Assembly: GCF_015354405.1 (NCBI RefSeq)
Contig: NZ_JADKYP010000009.1
Location: 62,001-126,000 of the forward strand
Source of the DNA: Nocardia sp. BSTN01
GTDB lineage: Bacteria > Actinomycetota > Actinomycetes > Mycobacteriales > Mycobacteriaceae
DNA: 64,000 nt
Direction: 5' to 3'
Below the pieces are notes generated by a model. That model saw nothing but the letters and a program-made list of their open reading frames with translations, did not search any database and was not told the origin of the DNA. A program made the position numbers and the translations under genes. Positions 25,119 through 34,012 of the stretch are shown here, piece by piece. Numbering within the stretch: the stretch's first letter is position 1; the number at the start of each line of letters is the position of its first letter.

Positions 25119-26852
25119 GTGACCACTGTCGACGCGATCGTGCTGGCCGGTGGGCGGGCCACCCGGATGGGCGGGGTGGACAAACCCGCGATCGCGGTCG
25201 GCGGGCGGGCGATGCTCACCGTGGCGCTGGACGCGGTCGCCGACTGTGTGCGCACGGTGGTGGTCGGCCCGCATCGGCCCGAACTGGCGCCCGAGATCCG
25301 GCAGGTGCAGGAGGTACCGGCCGGAGCCGGGCCGGTCGCGGCCGTGGCCTGCGCGGTCCGTGCCCTCGAGGAATGTGACTTCCCGGCCGATCTGGTCGTG
25401 GTCCTGGCTGCCGACCTACCCTTTCTCACCGCCGCGGTGATCGGCGAATTGATCGGGCGCGCGACGACTTCCGATGCCGACGCGGTGTTCGCGACCGACG
25501 AGTCCGGCCGTCCGCAATATCTGGTCGGGGTGTGGCGGCGGACGGCGCTGTTGTCGGCCCTGCGGCAGCTGGATTCGGTGACCAATCAGCCGATGAAGGC
25601 GCTGGTCCCGGTCGACACCCTGATGGTGACGCTGCCCGGTATCACCGATTGCGACACCCCGGAACAAGTGCGCGCGGCCCAGGCCGCCGCCCCGGCGTTG
25701 CCCCTGGCGCGGGCACGCGACCTGTTGCGCACCGGCATCACCCGGCTGCCGGTGCACGAGGTCCGGCCGGCGGCGGTGCGGGGTGCGGCGTTGGCGGCCC
25801 CGCTGCGCGCGGCCTCGGCGCTGCCCCGCTTCGACGTGTCGGCGATGGACGGTTACGCGGTCTCGGGCGAGCAACCGTGGCGCCTGCGCCACGATGTCGG
25901 CTTCGCGGGTGGTGAGCGACCGGTGGGCCTGCTCGCCGGTGAAGCGGTTCGCATCGCCACCGGCGCCCACGTTCCGGAGGGTACCGACACCGTGGTACGC
26001 GACGAATTCGTCCGGCTGCACGACGGACTGTTGCGGCGGTTACCCGAGGCGCCGATCCGCGACGATGTGCGCCACCTCGGCGAGGATTGGCACAGCGGCG
26101 ATATCGTCGCCGCCGAGGGCACCCCCGTCGACGCGGCACTGATCTCCGTCGCGACCGCCGCCGAGGTGGTCACCGCGCAGGTCCGCGGACCGGTGCGGGC
26201 ACGAATCGTCATGACCGGCGACGAAATTCGCAGCGAAGGCCCGCTGCACAGCGGCCAGACCCGCGATTCGATCGGCCCTGTCTTCCCGGAGTTGTTGTCC
26301 TGGCACGGAATCGAATCGTCGGACCGGGTCCATCTGCGCGACACACCGAACGGCTTCGACGATGTGCTCTCCGCTACGACCGACGACCACCTGCTGGTCG
26401 TGGTCGGCGCGACCGGTGGTGGCGCGGCCGACCAACTGCGCGGCGCACTGGATCGGGCCGGGGCGCGAATTCTGGTGCACCGCTTGCGGATGCGGCCGGG
26501 CGGCTCCACCGTGGTCGCCGAATTGCCCGGCGGCCCTGTCGTTCTCGGACTACCGGGTAATCCCTACGCGGCGGTCGCGACGCTGTGGGCGCTGGCCCCG
26601 GCCATCGTCTCCGGTCTCACCGGCCGCATACCGGCGCGGGTGCGGACCGGCCCCCTCCTGAACGCCGGCGACGTCTCCGGTCCGGTGCCGCGCATCCTGC
26701 CCGCGCGGGCGGCCGAGGAGGGCGGCTGGATCGCCGACGGCCATATCCGCACCGCACATCTGGCCGGGCTGCTCGATCGCGACGCTCTGGTCGTCGTCCC
26801 CGCCGACGCCGTCGACGGTGCGCCGGTCGAATATCTGCCTCTGCCGGGCTGA
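25119..26852 (+). CDS. MobA-MoeA fusion: molybdenum cofactor guanylyltransferase / molybdotransferase
   Basis: A 577-residue two-enzyme chain. Residues 1-190 are MobA: LAGGRATRMGGVDKP nucleotide-binding loop and AADLPFL metal site. Residues about 200-577 are MoeA: PRFDVSAMDGYAV, VPEGTDTVV, VMTGDEI, GATGGGAAD and GLPGNP. MoeA inserts molybdate into adenylylated molybdopterin and MobA adds GMP to make the guanine dinucleotide cofactor used by NarG-type enzymes, so the fusion could supply narG 3.3 kb downstream on the same strand. Start GTG 25119 (VTTVDAIVLAGG). MoeA domain IV looks short. GTP-site residues look intact. Confidence 0.9.
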   Translation: MTTVDAIVLAGGRATRMGGVDKPAIAVGGRAMLTVALDAVADCVRTVVVGPHRPELAPEIRQVQEVPAGAGPVAAVACAVRALEECDFPADLVVVLAADLPFLTAAVIGELIGRATTSDADAVFATDESGRPQYLVGVWRRTALLSALRQLDSVTNQPMKALVPVDTLMVTLPGITDCDTPEQVRAAQAAAPALPLARARDLLRTGITRLPVHEVRPAAVRGAALAAPLRAASALPRFDVSAMDGYAVSGEQPWRLRHDVGFAGGERPVGLLAGEAVRIATGAHVPEGTDTVVRDEFVRLHDGLLRRLPEAPIRDDVRHLGEDWHSGDIVAAEGTPVDAALISVATAAEVVTAQVRGPVRARIVMTGDEIRSEGPLHSGQTRDSIGPVFPELLSWHGIESSDRVHLRDTPNGFDDVLSATTDDHLLVVVGATGGGAADQLRGALDRAGARILVHRLRMRPGGSTVVAELPGGPVVLGLPGNPYAAVATLWALAPAIVSGLTGRIPARVRTGPLLNAGDVSGPVPRILPARAAEEGGWIADGHIRTAHLAGLLDRDALVVVPADAVDGAPVEYLPLPG

Positions 26853-26969
26853 CGTCGCGACGACCGGACGACCTCGAATTCCGGCGACTTCCGTGCCCGG
26901 CTGATACCGGTTGCGCGCACAGTGCGCCGAACCCTGGTGGCAGCACGCCGCGGCGGGTTCCCTGGTCGT

Positions 26970-29267
26970 ATGCCAGTGCCCGAGTATGCCCGCGGATACG
27001 ACGCCTTCACCGGCGAGATCGGCCGTACCACCGCCGAATCCACCCCGGCGTGGGACCATCCGCCGAGCGCGCCCGCGGGAGCGCCGAACATCATCGTGGT
27101 GCTGGTCGACGATATGGGCTACAGCGATATCGGCCCGTTCGGCTCCGAAATCGAGACGCCGACCTTGGACCGGCTGGCCGAACGCGGGGTCCGGCTCACC
27201 AATTACCACACCACCCCGCTGTGCTCGCCCTCGCGCGCGGCTCTGCTGACCGGCCTCAATTCCCATCGCGCCGGATTCGGCTTCGTCGCCAACGCCGATC
27301 CCGGTTATCCGGGTCTGCGCCTGGAACTGGCCGACGATGTGCTGACCCTGCCGGAGATATTGCGGGCCGGCGGTTACGCCACCTACGCGGTCGGCAAATG
27401 GCATCTTGTGCGCGACGCCACGATGAACCCTGCGGCACACCGTGATTCGTGGCCGACACAGCGCGGCTTCGATCGATACTACGGTTCGCTGGAGGGTTTC
27501 AACTCGTTCTTCTACCCGAACCAGATCGTCTCCGACTCCTCCGTCGTGGATATCGAGGAGTATCCGCAGGACTACTACGTCACCGACGACCTGACCGACA
27601 AGGCGATCACCTACCTGAAGGATCTGCGCGCCCACGACGCGGACAAGCCGTTCTTCCTCTATTTCGCCCATGTCGCCATGCACGGCCCGCTGCAGGCCAA
27701 GGACGTCGACCTCGCGAAATATCGCGGGCGGTACGCGCAGGGCTGGGACGCGGTGCGGCAGAGTCGTTTCGCCTCCCAGCTGGCGCAGGGACTCTTCGCG
27801 CCGGGAACCGAGCAGCAACCACGCAACACCGAACCGGGTTACGAAGCGCGGGAATGGGATTCGCTGAGCGCCGAGCAGCAGCGCCGCTTTGCCCGGTACA
27901 TGGAGGTGTACGCCGCGATGGTCGACAGCATCGACCAGAGCCTCGGGCGTGTCCTCGACACCGTCGAGCAATTCGGCGAACTGGACAACACGACCGTGGT
28001 GTTCACCTCCGACAACGGCGGCACCGCCGAGGGCGGCCCGGTCGGCACCCGCAGCTATCTGGCCGAATTCGCGCACGTCGACGATCCGGACTGGGTCGGC
28101 GATGTCCCGCACGACGAGGACCTGATCGGCACCGCCCGTCTCGGCGTGCACTATCCGCGAGGCTGGGGGCAGGCGTCGAACACGCCGTTCCGGTTCTACA
28201 AGGGACAGACCTTCGCCGGTGGGGTGCGGGTGCCGTTCATCATCTCCTGGCCGAAGGGTCTGCCGGACAACGTGATTCGTGACGAATACGTATATGTCAC
28301 CGACTTGGCGCCGACCCTGCTGGAACTGTCCGGAGTCTCGCGGCCGTCGGTGCGAAACGGATTACCGGCCAAGGATTTCGACGGCGTGTCGGCGGCACAG
28401 GTGCTGCGGGACCTCGATGCTCGCTCCCGGCATGTCGAGCAGTATTCGGAAATGACCGGCCATCGCGGCTTCTACCGGGACGGCTGGAAACTGCTCGCAT
28501 TGCACGAGCCGGGCGGCGATGTGGACGCGCCGCACTGGCAGCTGTTCGACGTGCGGACCGACCCGACCGAATTACACGATGTCGCAACCGAATTTCCCGG
28601 AAAGGTGCGTGAACTGGCCGCGGCCTGGGACGAGGCGGCCTGGCGCAATACCGTCTTCCCGCTGCTGACCCGCCGGGATCTGGCGCGCCGGCGCCCCGAG
28701 GAAGCCCGGCTGTCCGAGCCGGTGCGGATCCTGCCCGGGACGCCGACGCTCGAGCGGTATCGCTCGCAACGCCTCATCGCCTACCGCGATTTCACCGTCA
28801 CCGCCGAACTCGCGGGTTATCAGGACGGTGACGAGGGGGTACTCGTCGCCCACGGCGATCCGCAGGGCGGTTATCTGCTCTACATCGAGAACGGCCGAAT
28901 CGTGTTCGGTTTCAACTCGTTCGGCCGGTATACCGAGGTGTCGGCCCGCATCGCCCCCGGCGCCCGCGAGGTCACCCTGGCCGCGACGGTACGGCCGCGC
29001 CTGCGCTGGGACTTCACCCTCTCCCTCGACGGCACCTCCGTCGCCACCCTCACCGACCGGGTCCAGCTCGTCGGTATGGCCCCCTGGACCGGTATCTCGG
29101 TCGGCGTGGACGCCCGCGGCCCCGTCGCCTGGGATCTGCGACAGCGCCGCGGCCCGTTCCGCTACACCGGGTCACTGCGTGCCGTCACCTACACCCCGGG
29201 GCCGCTGCGGGTACCGGAGCCGGTGGTGCGGGCGGTGGAGTCGGAAGCAGAACTCGTGGCCGAATAG
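26970..29267 (+). CDS. Arylsulfatase
   Basis: A 765-residue sulfatase. NIIVVLVDDMGYSDIGPFG supplies metal-binding Asp residues, LCSPSRAALLTG is the CxPxR signature whose Cys becomes formylglycine, GKWHL and the DNGGTAEGG segment complete the metal site. A C-terminal domain of about 200 residues follows the catalytic domain. No signal peptide is seen, so it is probably cytosolic. ATG 26970 is preferred because upstream codons are Arg/Gly-rich and unsupported. The formylglycine-generating enzyme needed for maturation is not in the window. It lies between the MobA-MoeA and nar genes with no evident functional link. Confidence 0.93.
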   Translation: MPVPEYARGYDAFTGEIGRTTAESTPAWDHPPSAPAGAPNIIVVLVDDMGYSDIGPFGSEIETPTLDRLAERGVRLTNYHTTPLCSPSRAALLTGLNSHRAGFGFVANADPGYPGLRLELADDVLTLPEILRAGGYATYAVGKWHLVRDATMNPAAHRDSWPTQRGFDRYYGSLEGFNSFFYPNQIVSDSSVVDIEEYPQDYYVTDDLTDKAITYLKDLRAHDADKPFFLYFAHVAMHGPLQAKDVDLAKYRGRYAQGWDAVRQSRFASQLAQGLFAPGTEQQPRNTEPGYEAREWDSLSAEQQRRFARYMEVYAAMVDSIDQSLGRVLDTVEQFGELDNTTVVFTSDNGGTAEGGPVGTRSYLAEFAHVDDPDWVGDVPHDEDLIGTARLGVHYPRGWGQASNTPFRFYKGQTFAGGVRVPFIISWPKGLPDNVIRDEYVYVTDLAPTLLELSGVSRPSVRNGLPAKDFDGVSAAQVLRDLDARSRHVEQYSEMTGHRGFYRDGWKLLALHEPGGDVDAPHWQLFDVRTDPTELHDVATEFPGKVRELAAAWDEAAWRNTVFPLLTRRDLARRRPEEARLSEPVRILPGTPTLERYRSQRLIAYRDFTVTAELAGYQDGDEGVLVAHGDPQGGYLLYIENGRIVFGFNSFGRYTEVSARIAPGAREVTLAATVRPRLRWDFTLSLDGTSVATLTDRVQLVGMAPWTGISVGVDARGPVAWDLRQRRGPFRYTGSLRAVTYTPGPLRVPEPVVRAVESEAELVAE

Positions 29268-29295
29268 TGTGGGCAGCGCTCCTCGCGGAGGAGAA

Positions 29296-29742
29296 CTACT
29301 CCGCGCGCACGTATCGAGCCGCGGCTGCCACCGCGTCCATATCGATGACCAGACCGGGATTCGCCTGCTGGACCTCGAGCATCTCCAACGCCACGTCGTG
29401 CACCGTCGTCCGGCGGGCCGAGGTGATCAGCTCCTGCCGGATGTAGGCGCTCAGCGGCATTCCGGCGGCGCCCGCGCGACGCGCGAGAACGCTCCAGGTC
29501 TGCGCCGGAAGGTCGTAGTCACGGATCACGGCCATGGCGTCGGCGTCGATGCCGGATTCGTGACGGCCGGGACGCTCGGCATCCAGAAATTCCACGACAG
29601 CGTCCAGCGGAACACGCCGACCAGCGAGCCCGATCAGTTCGCCGCGAATATGGGCGTTCATGGACAGACCGGCTGCGCGCGCCCGGCGCCGCAGGACGTT
29701 CGCCGTCGGGGTGGGCAGGTCATCGGTCGGAATCATCGCCAT
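29296..29742 (-). CDS. Duplicated antitoxin-like (FitA/RHH-type) protein
   Basis: A 148-residue protein made of two tandem, diverged copies: VLRRRARAAGLSMNAHIRGEL (about 14-34) and VLARRAGAAGMPLSAYIRQEL (about 87-107), each followed by a short helix with D/E residues. The pattern (A)RA..G.S...YIR.EL is typical of FitA/VapB-type ribbon-helix-helix antitoxins, here joined head to tail in one chain. No toxin gene is beside it. GTG 29760 is an alternative start; ATG 29742 is chosen as more usual. Function unknown; possible DNA-binding regulator derived from an antitoxin. Confidence 0.55.
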   Translation of the reverse strand: MAMIPTDDLPTPTANVLRRRARAAGLSMNAHIRGELIGLAGRRVPLDAVVEFLDAERPGRHESGIDADAMAVIRDYDLPAQTWSVLARRAGAAGMPLSAYIRQELITSARRTTVHDVALEMLEVQQANPGLVIDMDAVAAAARYVRAE

Positions 29743-29760
29743 CGTGACACCGTAGGCCAC

Positions 29761-30158
29761 GTGCCGGGCAGGTGGTGCGACCGTTCGGCAAACAGCGCCG
29801 AAAATCGGTAATCGCCGTCACTTTCAGCCGCGCGCCGCTATCCTTTCGACTCGATTCGACGCCGCGCGAATGTGTTAACAAATGTAAAACGCCCGCGAAG
29901 CGCCGGTTTCCAAAGCATCACCGAGCGCGTGGACGGCGGCTCTGCGCCAGCGGCTCGGCACCGTGAGAATCAGTATCGTCGCAGGTCGCACCGGAATCAC
30001 CCCGGCCAATCGGCAATTGCCCAGTGACCGGGACGTTTCCCCCACCTCACAGCTCACCGGTGCCGCGCGCGCGGTGTGAGCGGATCGTTTTGCCGCCCCC
30101 GCGAGCGTCCTTACTCTCGGACTGGTCAGCCCGGTTCATGTGTCTCGATGGGGGCGTT
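29761..30158 (+). promoter_or_regulatory. narG upstream region; no gene seen
   Basis: 398 bp between the divergent antitoxin-like gene and narG. An AT-richer patch near 29868-29892 contains the perfect palindrome TGTTAACA (29873-29880) followed by AAATGTAAAA, a plausible activator or promoter site. I could not fit a confident -35/-10 pair or a clean GlnR or FNR box. The frame ahead of GTG 30159 is open but has no coding character. Confidence 0.4.
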
Positions 30159-33100
30159 GTGGTCATATCGCACAAAAAGGGTTCGGCCCCCTCATCAGAG
30201 TCGAACGGCGTACCCGCGGTGTCGAACGGCGTACCCGAGTCGGCGGCCGACGCTTTGCTGAAGGTGGGCCGTTACTTCCAGCGCGGGGAGGTGTCGGGTG
30301 ATCTTCGCACCGTGCACAAGGTCGGCGGGCGCGAGGCCGACGAGTTCTACCGCGACCGCTGGGCCCACGACAAGGTGGTCCGGTCCACGCACGGCGTCAA
30401 CTGCACCGGCTCCTGCTCCTGGAAGATCTACGTCTCCGACGGCGTGATCACCTGGGAGTCCCAGCAGACCGACTATCCCTCGGTCGGCGCCGACAAACCG
30501 GAGTACGAGCCGCGCGGCTGCCCGCGCGGCGCCTCGTTCTCCTGGTACACGTATTCCCCGGCGCGCGTGCGTTATCCGTATGTGCGCGGAGTCTTGCTCG
30601 AGATGTACCGCGAGGCGAAGGCCCGGTTGAAGGATCCGGTGCTCGCCTGGGAATCCATCGTCGAGGACCCCGAGCAGGCGACGACCTACAAATCCGCGCG
30701 CGGTAAGGGCGGATTCGTGCGGGCGGAATGGTGGGAGGCCGCCGAAATCGCCGCCGCGGCACACGTTTACACCATCAAACAGTACGGGCCGGACCGCATC
30801 GCGGGTTTCTCACCGATCCCCGCGATGTCGATGGTGTCGCATGCGGTCGGCGCCCGGTTCATCTCCCTGCTCGGCGGTTCGATGCTGTCGTTCTACGACT
30901 GGTACGCCGACCTGCCGGTCGCCTCGCCACAGGTGTTCGGCGACCAGACCGACGTTCCCGAATCCGCGGACTGGTTCGACGCCGGCTATCTGATCATGTG
31001 GGGGTCGAACGTCCCGGTCACCCGCACCCCGGACGCGCACTACATGACCGAGGCCCGCTATCGCGGTCAGAAGGTGGTGGTGGTCTCCCCCGACTACGCC
31101 GACAACACCAAATTCGCCGACGAATGGGTGCCCGCCCGCCCGGGTACCGACGCCGCCCTGGCGATGGCGATGGGCCACGTGGTGCTGCGCGAATTCTTCG
31201 TCGACAGGTCCACCGCGCGCTTCGACGACTACATCAAGCGTTACACCGATCTGCCGTTCCTGATCACGCTGGACGAGCGCGACGGCGGCCGGCACGGCGA
31301 GGGCGAATATCGCGGCCACACCTGGCTGCCCGGAAAGTTCCTCACCGCCGCCGATCTCGCCGCCGCGGGCCTTTCCGGTTTCGATGTGGACAACGCCGAG
31401 CACAAGACCGTCCTCCTGGACGGCGACGGAAATCCCGTGGTGCCCAACGGAACCCTCGGCGACCGGTTCTCCGAATCCGGCGCGGGGCGATGGAATCTGG
31501 ACCTCGGCGACGTCGATCCGCTGATGACTCTGTACGGCCGCACCGACGATGCTGCGGCCGTACAGTTCCCCCGCTTCGACGGCGAGACCGGCACGGTCAC
31601 CCGCTCGGTGCCGACCACCGTCCTCGCCGGACGCCGCGTGACGACCGTCTTCGACCTGCTGCTCGCGCAATACGGCGTCGGGCGCCCGGATCTGCCGGGC
31701 GACTGGCCCAGCGGTTACGACGACCCGAGTGCGCCCTACACTCCCGCGTGGCAGGAGTCGATCACGGGAGTGCCCGCGGCACAAGCCATTCGCATCGCCC
31801 GCGAATTCGCCGACAACGCCGATCGCTCCGGCGGCCGGTCGATGATCCTCATGGGCGCCGGGACCAATCACTGGTTCCACTCCGATCAGATCTATCGCGC
31901 CTTCTTCACCCTGACGCTGCTCACCGGCTGCCAGGGCGTCAACGGCGGCGGCTGGGCGCACTACGTGGGCCAGGAGAAGTGCCGCCCGGTCACCGGCTGG
32001 TCCACGCTGGCATTCGGCCTGGACTGGCAGCGGTCCCCGCGGCAGATGCAGGGCACGGTGTTCTGGTATCTGACCAACGACCAGTGGCGCTACGACCCCT
32101 TCACCTCCGAAACCTTCGCCTCCCCCCTGGGTTCCGGTGCTTTCGCGGGGCGCACGGCCGCCGACAATATCGCGCTGGCCTCGCGGCTCGGTTGGATGCC
32201 GACATATCCGACGTTCGACCGCAATCCGCTGGATCTGGTCGATGCCGCCGAGGCGGCCGGGCAGACGCCGCAGGACTATGTGGTCGGCAACCTGAAATCC
32301 GGTGATCTCGAGTTCGCCTGCGAGGATCCCGACGCACCACGGAACTTCCCGCGTGTGCTCACCGTGTGGCGGGCCAATCTGCTCGGCTCCTCGGGGAAGG
32401 GCAACGAATACTTCCATCGGCATCTGCTCGGCGCGGATTCCAATCTGCAGGCCGACGATTCGGCCGGGGTGCCACCGCAGGAGGTACGCCGGCCGGAACA
32501 GGCGCCGACCGGCAAACTGGATCTGCTGGTGTCGCTGGATTTCCGGATGACGTCGACGACGCTGTTCTCCGATATCGTCCTGCCCGCGGCCACCTGGTAC
32601 GAGAAACACGATCTGTCCTCGACGGATATGCATCCGTTCGTACACGCCTTCTCCCCCGCCATCTCCCCGCCGTGGGAGGCGAAAACCGATTTCGAGGCCT
32701 TCCACCGCATCGCGCGCGGCTTCTCCTGGCTGGCCGAGAAACATCTCGGCGTCCGCAAGGATCTGGTCGCCGTTCCGCTGCAACATGATTCGGCCGACGC
32801 GCTGGCGCAGGCGCGTGGGCGGGTGCTGGACTGGAAAGCCGGTGAATGCGAACCCGTTCCGGGCCGCACCATGCCGAAGCTCGTCGTGGTGGAACGGGAC
32901 TACCCGAAGCTGGCCGAGAAGATGGCGGCGCTGGGCCCGCTGATCGAAACGCTCGGGGTCACCACCAAGGGCGTCACGACCGTCCCCGACGCCGAGGTCG
33001 ACTATCTGCGCGGGGTCAACGGCGCCGTGGTCTCCGGCGCCGCGCAGGGCCGCCCGTCGCTGGCCAAGGATGTGCACGCCGCGGAGGCAATCCTGGCGCT

Positions 33101-33950
33101 GTCCGGCACCACCAACGGGCGGTTGGCGGTGGAGGGCTTCCACGCGCTGGAGCGCCGCACCGGCACCCGGCTGGCGGACCTGGCGGCCGAGCACGAGGGC
33201 AAGCGGATCACCTTCGCCGATACGCAGGCGCGGCCGGTGCCGGTCATCACATCACCGGAATGGTCCGGGTCCGAAACCGGCGGCCGGCGGTACTCGCCGT
33301 TCACCATCAACACCGAACGACTCAAGCCCTGGCACACGCTCACCGGACGCCAGCACTTCTACCTCGATCACGACTGGATGATCGAACTGGGCGAACAACT
33401 TCCGATCTTCCGGCCGCCGCTCGACATGTCGGTGCTGTTCCGGGAACCCGATGTGGGGGCGGTCGGTGAGCGGGGCGTCACCGTCCGCTACCTCACTCCG
33501 CATTCGAAGTGGTCCATCCACTCCGCGTATCAGGACAACCTGCATATGCTCACCCTCTCGCGGGGCGGGCAGGCGATCTGGATGTCGGATCGCGACGCGG
33601 CGAAAATCGGTGTGGCCGACAATGATTGGATCGAGGCCGTCAACCGCAACGGTGTGGTCGTCGCCCGGGCGATCGTCAGCCACCGCATGCCCGAGGGCAC
33701 CGTCTTCATGTATCACGCCCAGGACCGCGCGGTCGACGTACCGCGGATCGAGGGCACCCCGGACATGCGGGCGGGCCGAGGCAAACGCGGCGGCATCCAC
33801 AACGCGCTCACCCGGATCATGATCAAGCCCACGCATCTGATCGGCGGATACGCCCAGCAGTCGTTCGCCCTGAACTACCACGGGCCCACCGGAAATCAGC
33901 GTGACGAGGTCACCACGATCCGGAGACGCTCACAGGAAGTGGAGTACTGA
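30159..33950 (+). CDS. narG: NarG, membrane nitrate reductase catalytic subunit
   Basis: A 1263-residue molybdopterin oxidoreductase. The FS0 cluster ligands are H78-x3-C82-x3-C86-x34-C121 (STHGVNCTGSCSW ... PRGCPRG), the His-first pattern specific to NarG. A Mo-bis-MGD binding core follows (YADLPVASPQ, GSNVPVTRTPDAHY), and TLFSDIVLPAATWYEKHD near 840. It reduces nitrate to nitrite at the cytoplasmic face with electrons from NarI through NarH. The start is uncertain: GTG 30159 has GGGGG 4 bases upstream; ATG 30138 is the main alternative. Its 3' end is duplicated just downstream. First gene of narGHJI. Confidence 0.96.
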   Translation: MVISHKKGSAPSSESNGVPAVSNGVPESAADALLKVGRYFQRGEVSGDLRTVHKVGGREADEFYRDRWAHDKVVRSTHGVNCTGSCSWKIYVSDGVITWESQQTDYPSVGADKPEYEPRGCPRGASFSWYTYSPARVRYPYVRGVLLEMYREAKARLKDPVLAWESIVEDPEQATTYKSARGKGGFVRAEWWEAAEIAAAAHVYTIKQYGPDRIAGFSPIPAMSMVSHAVGARFISLLGGSMLSFYDWYADLPVASPQVFGDQTDVPESADWFDAGYLIMWGSNVPVTRTPDAHYMTEARYRGQKVVVVSPDYADNTKFADEWVPARPGTDAALAMAMGHVVLREFFVDRSTARFDDYIKRYTDLPFLITLDERDGGRHGEGEYRGHTWLPGKFLTAADLAAAGLSGFDVDNAEHKTVLLDGDGNPVVPNGTLGDRFSESGAGRWNLDLGDVDPLMTLYGRTDDAAAVQFPRFDGETGTVTRSVPTTVLAGRRVTTVFDLLLAQYGVGRPDLPGDWPSGYDDPSAPYTPAWQESITGVPAAQAIRIAREFADNADRSGGRSMILMGAGTNHWFHSDQIYRAFFTLTLLTGCQGVNGGGWAHYVGQEKCRPVTGWSTLAFGLDWQRSPRQMQGTVFWYLTNDQWRYDPFTSETFASPLGSGAFAGRTAADNIALASRLGWMPTYPTFDRNPLDLVDAAEAAGQTPQDYVVGNLKSGDLEFACEDPDAPRNFPRVLTVWRANLLGSSGKGNEYFHRHLLGADSNLQADDSAGVPPQEVRRPEQAPTGKLDLLVSLDFRMTSTTLFSDIVLPAATWYEKHDLSSTDMHPFVHAFSPAISPPWEAKTDFEAFHRIARGFSWLAEKHLGVRKDLVAVPLQHDSADALAQARGRVLDWKAGECEPVPGRTMPKLVVVERDYPKLAEKMAALGPLIETLGVTTKGVTTVPDAEVDYLRGVNGAVVSGAAQGRPSLAKDVHAAEAILALSGTTNGRLAVEGFHALERRTGTRLADLAAEHEGKRITFADTQARPVPVITSPEWSGSETGGRRYSPFTINTERLKPWHTLTGRQHFYLDHDWMIELGEQLPIFRPPLDMSVLFREPDVGAVGERGVTVRYLTPHSKWSIHSAYQDNLHMLTLSRGGQAIWMSDRDAAKIGVADNDWIEAVNRNGVVVARAIVSHRMPEGTVFMYHAQDRAVDVPRIEGTPDMRAGRGKRGGIHNALTRIMIKPTHLIGGYAQQSFALNYHGPTGNQRDEVTTIRRRSQEVEY

Positions 33951-34012
33951 CATGACGATGACGAGGTCACCACGCTGTGTCCGAACACGCTCACAGGAAG
34001 TGGAGTACTGAT
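33903..34012 (+). repeat. Tandem duplication of the narG 3' end and ribosome site
   Basis: GACGAGGTCACCACG appears at 33903-33917 and 33960-33974; ACGCTCACAGGAAGTGGAGT and the following ACTGA appear at 33926-33950 and again at 33986-34010/34011. Spacing is 57-60 bp. The copies differ in an 8-12 base middle segment. Both copies carry the same GGAAGTGGAG ribosome site followed by a stop codon and then ATG. Confidence 0.88.
33952..34011 (+). CDS. 19-codon micro-ORF between narG and narH
   Basis: ATG 33952 opens a 19-residue frame (MTMTRSPRC...RSQEVEY) ending in the same RSQEVEY as NarG, because it lies in the duplicated segment. It has the ribosome site of the first copy and stops 1 bp before narH. 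It probably arose by duplication and may couple NarG termination to NarH initiation; whether it is translated is unknown. Confidence 0.45.
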   Translation: MTMTRSPRCVRTRSQEVEY

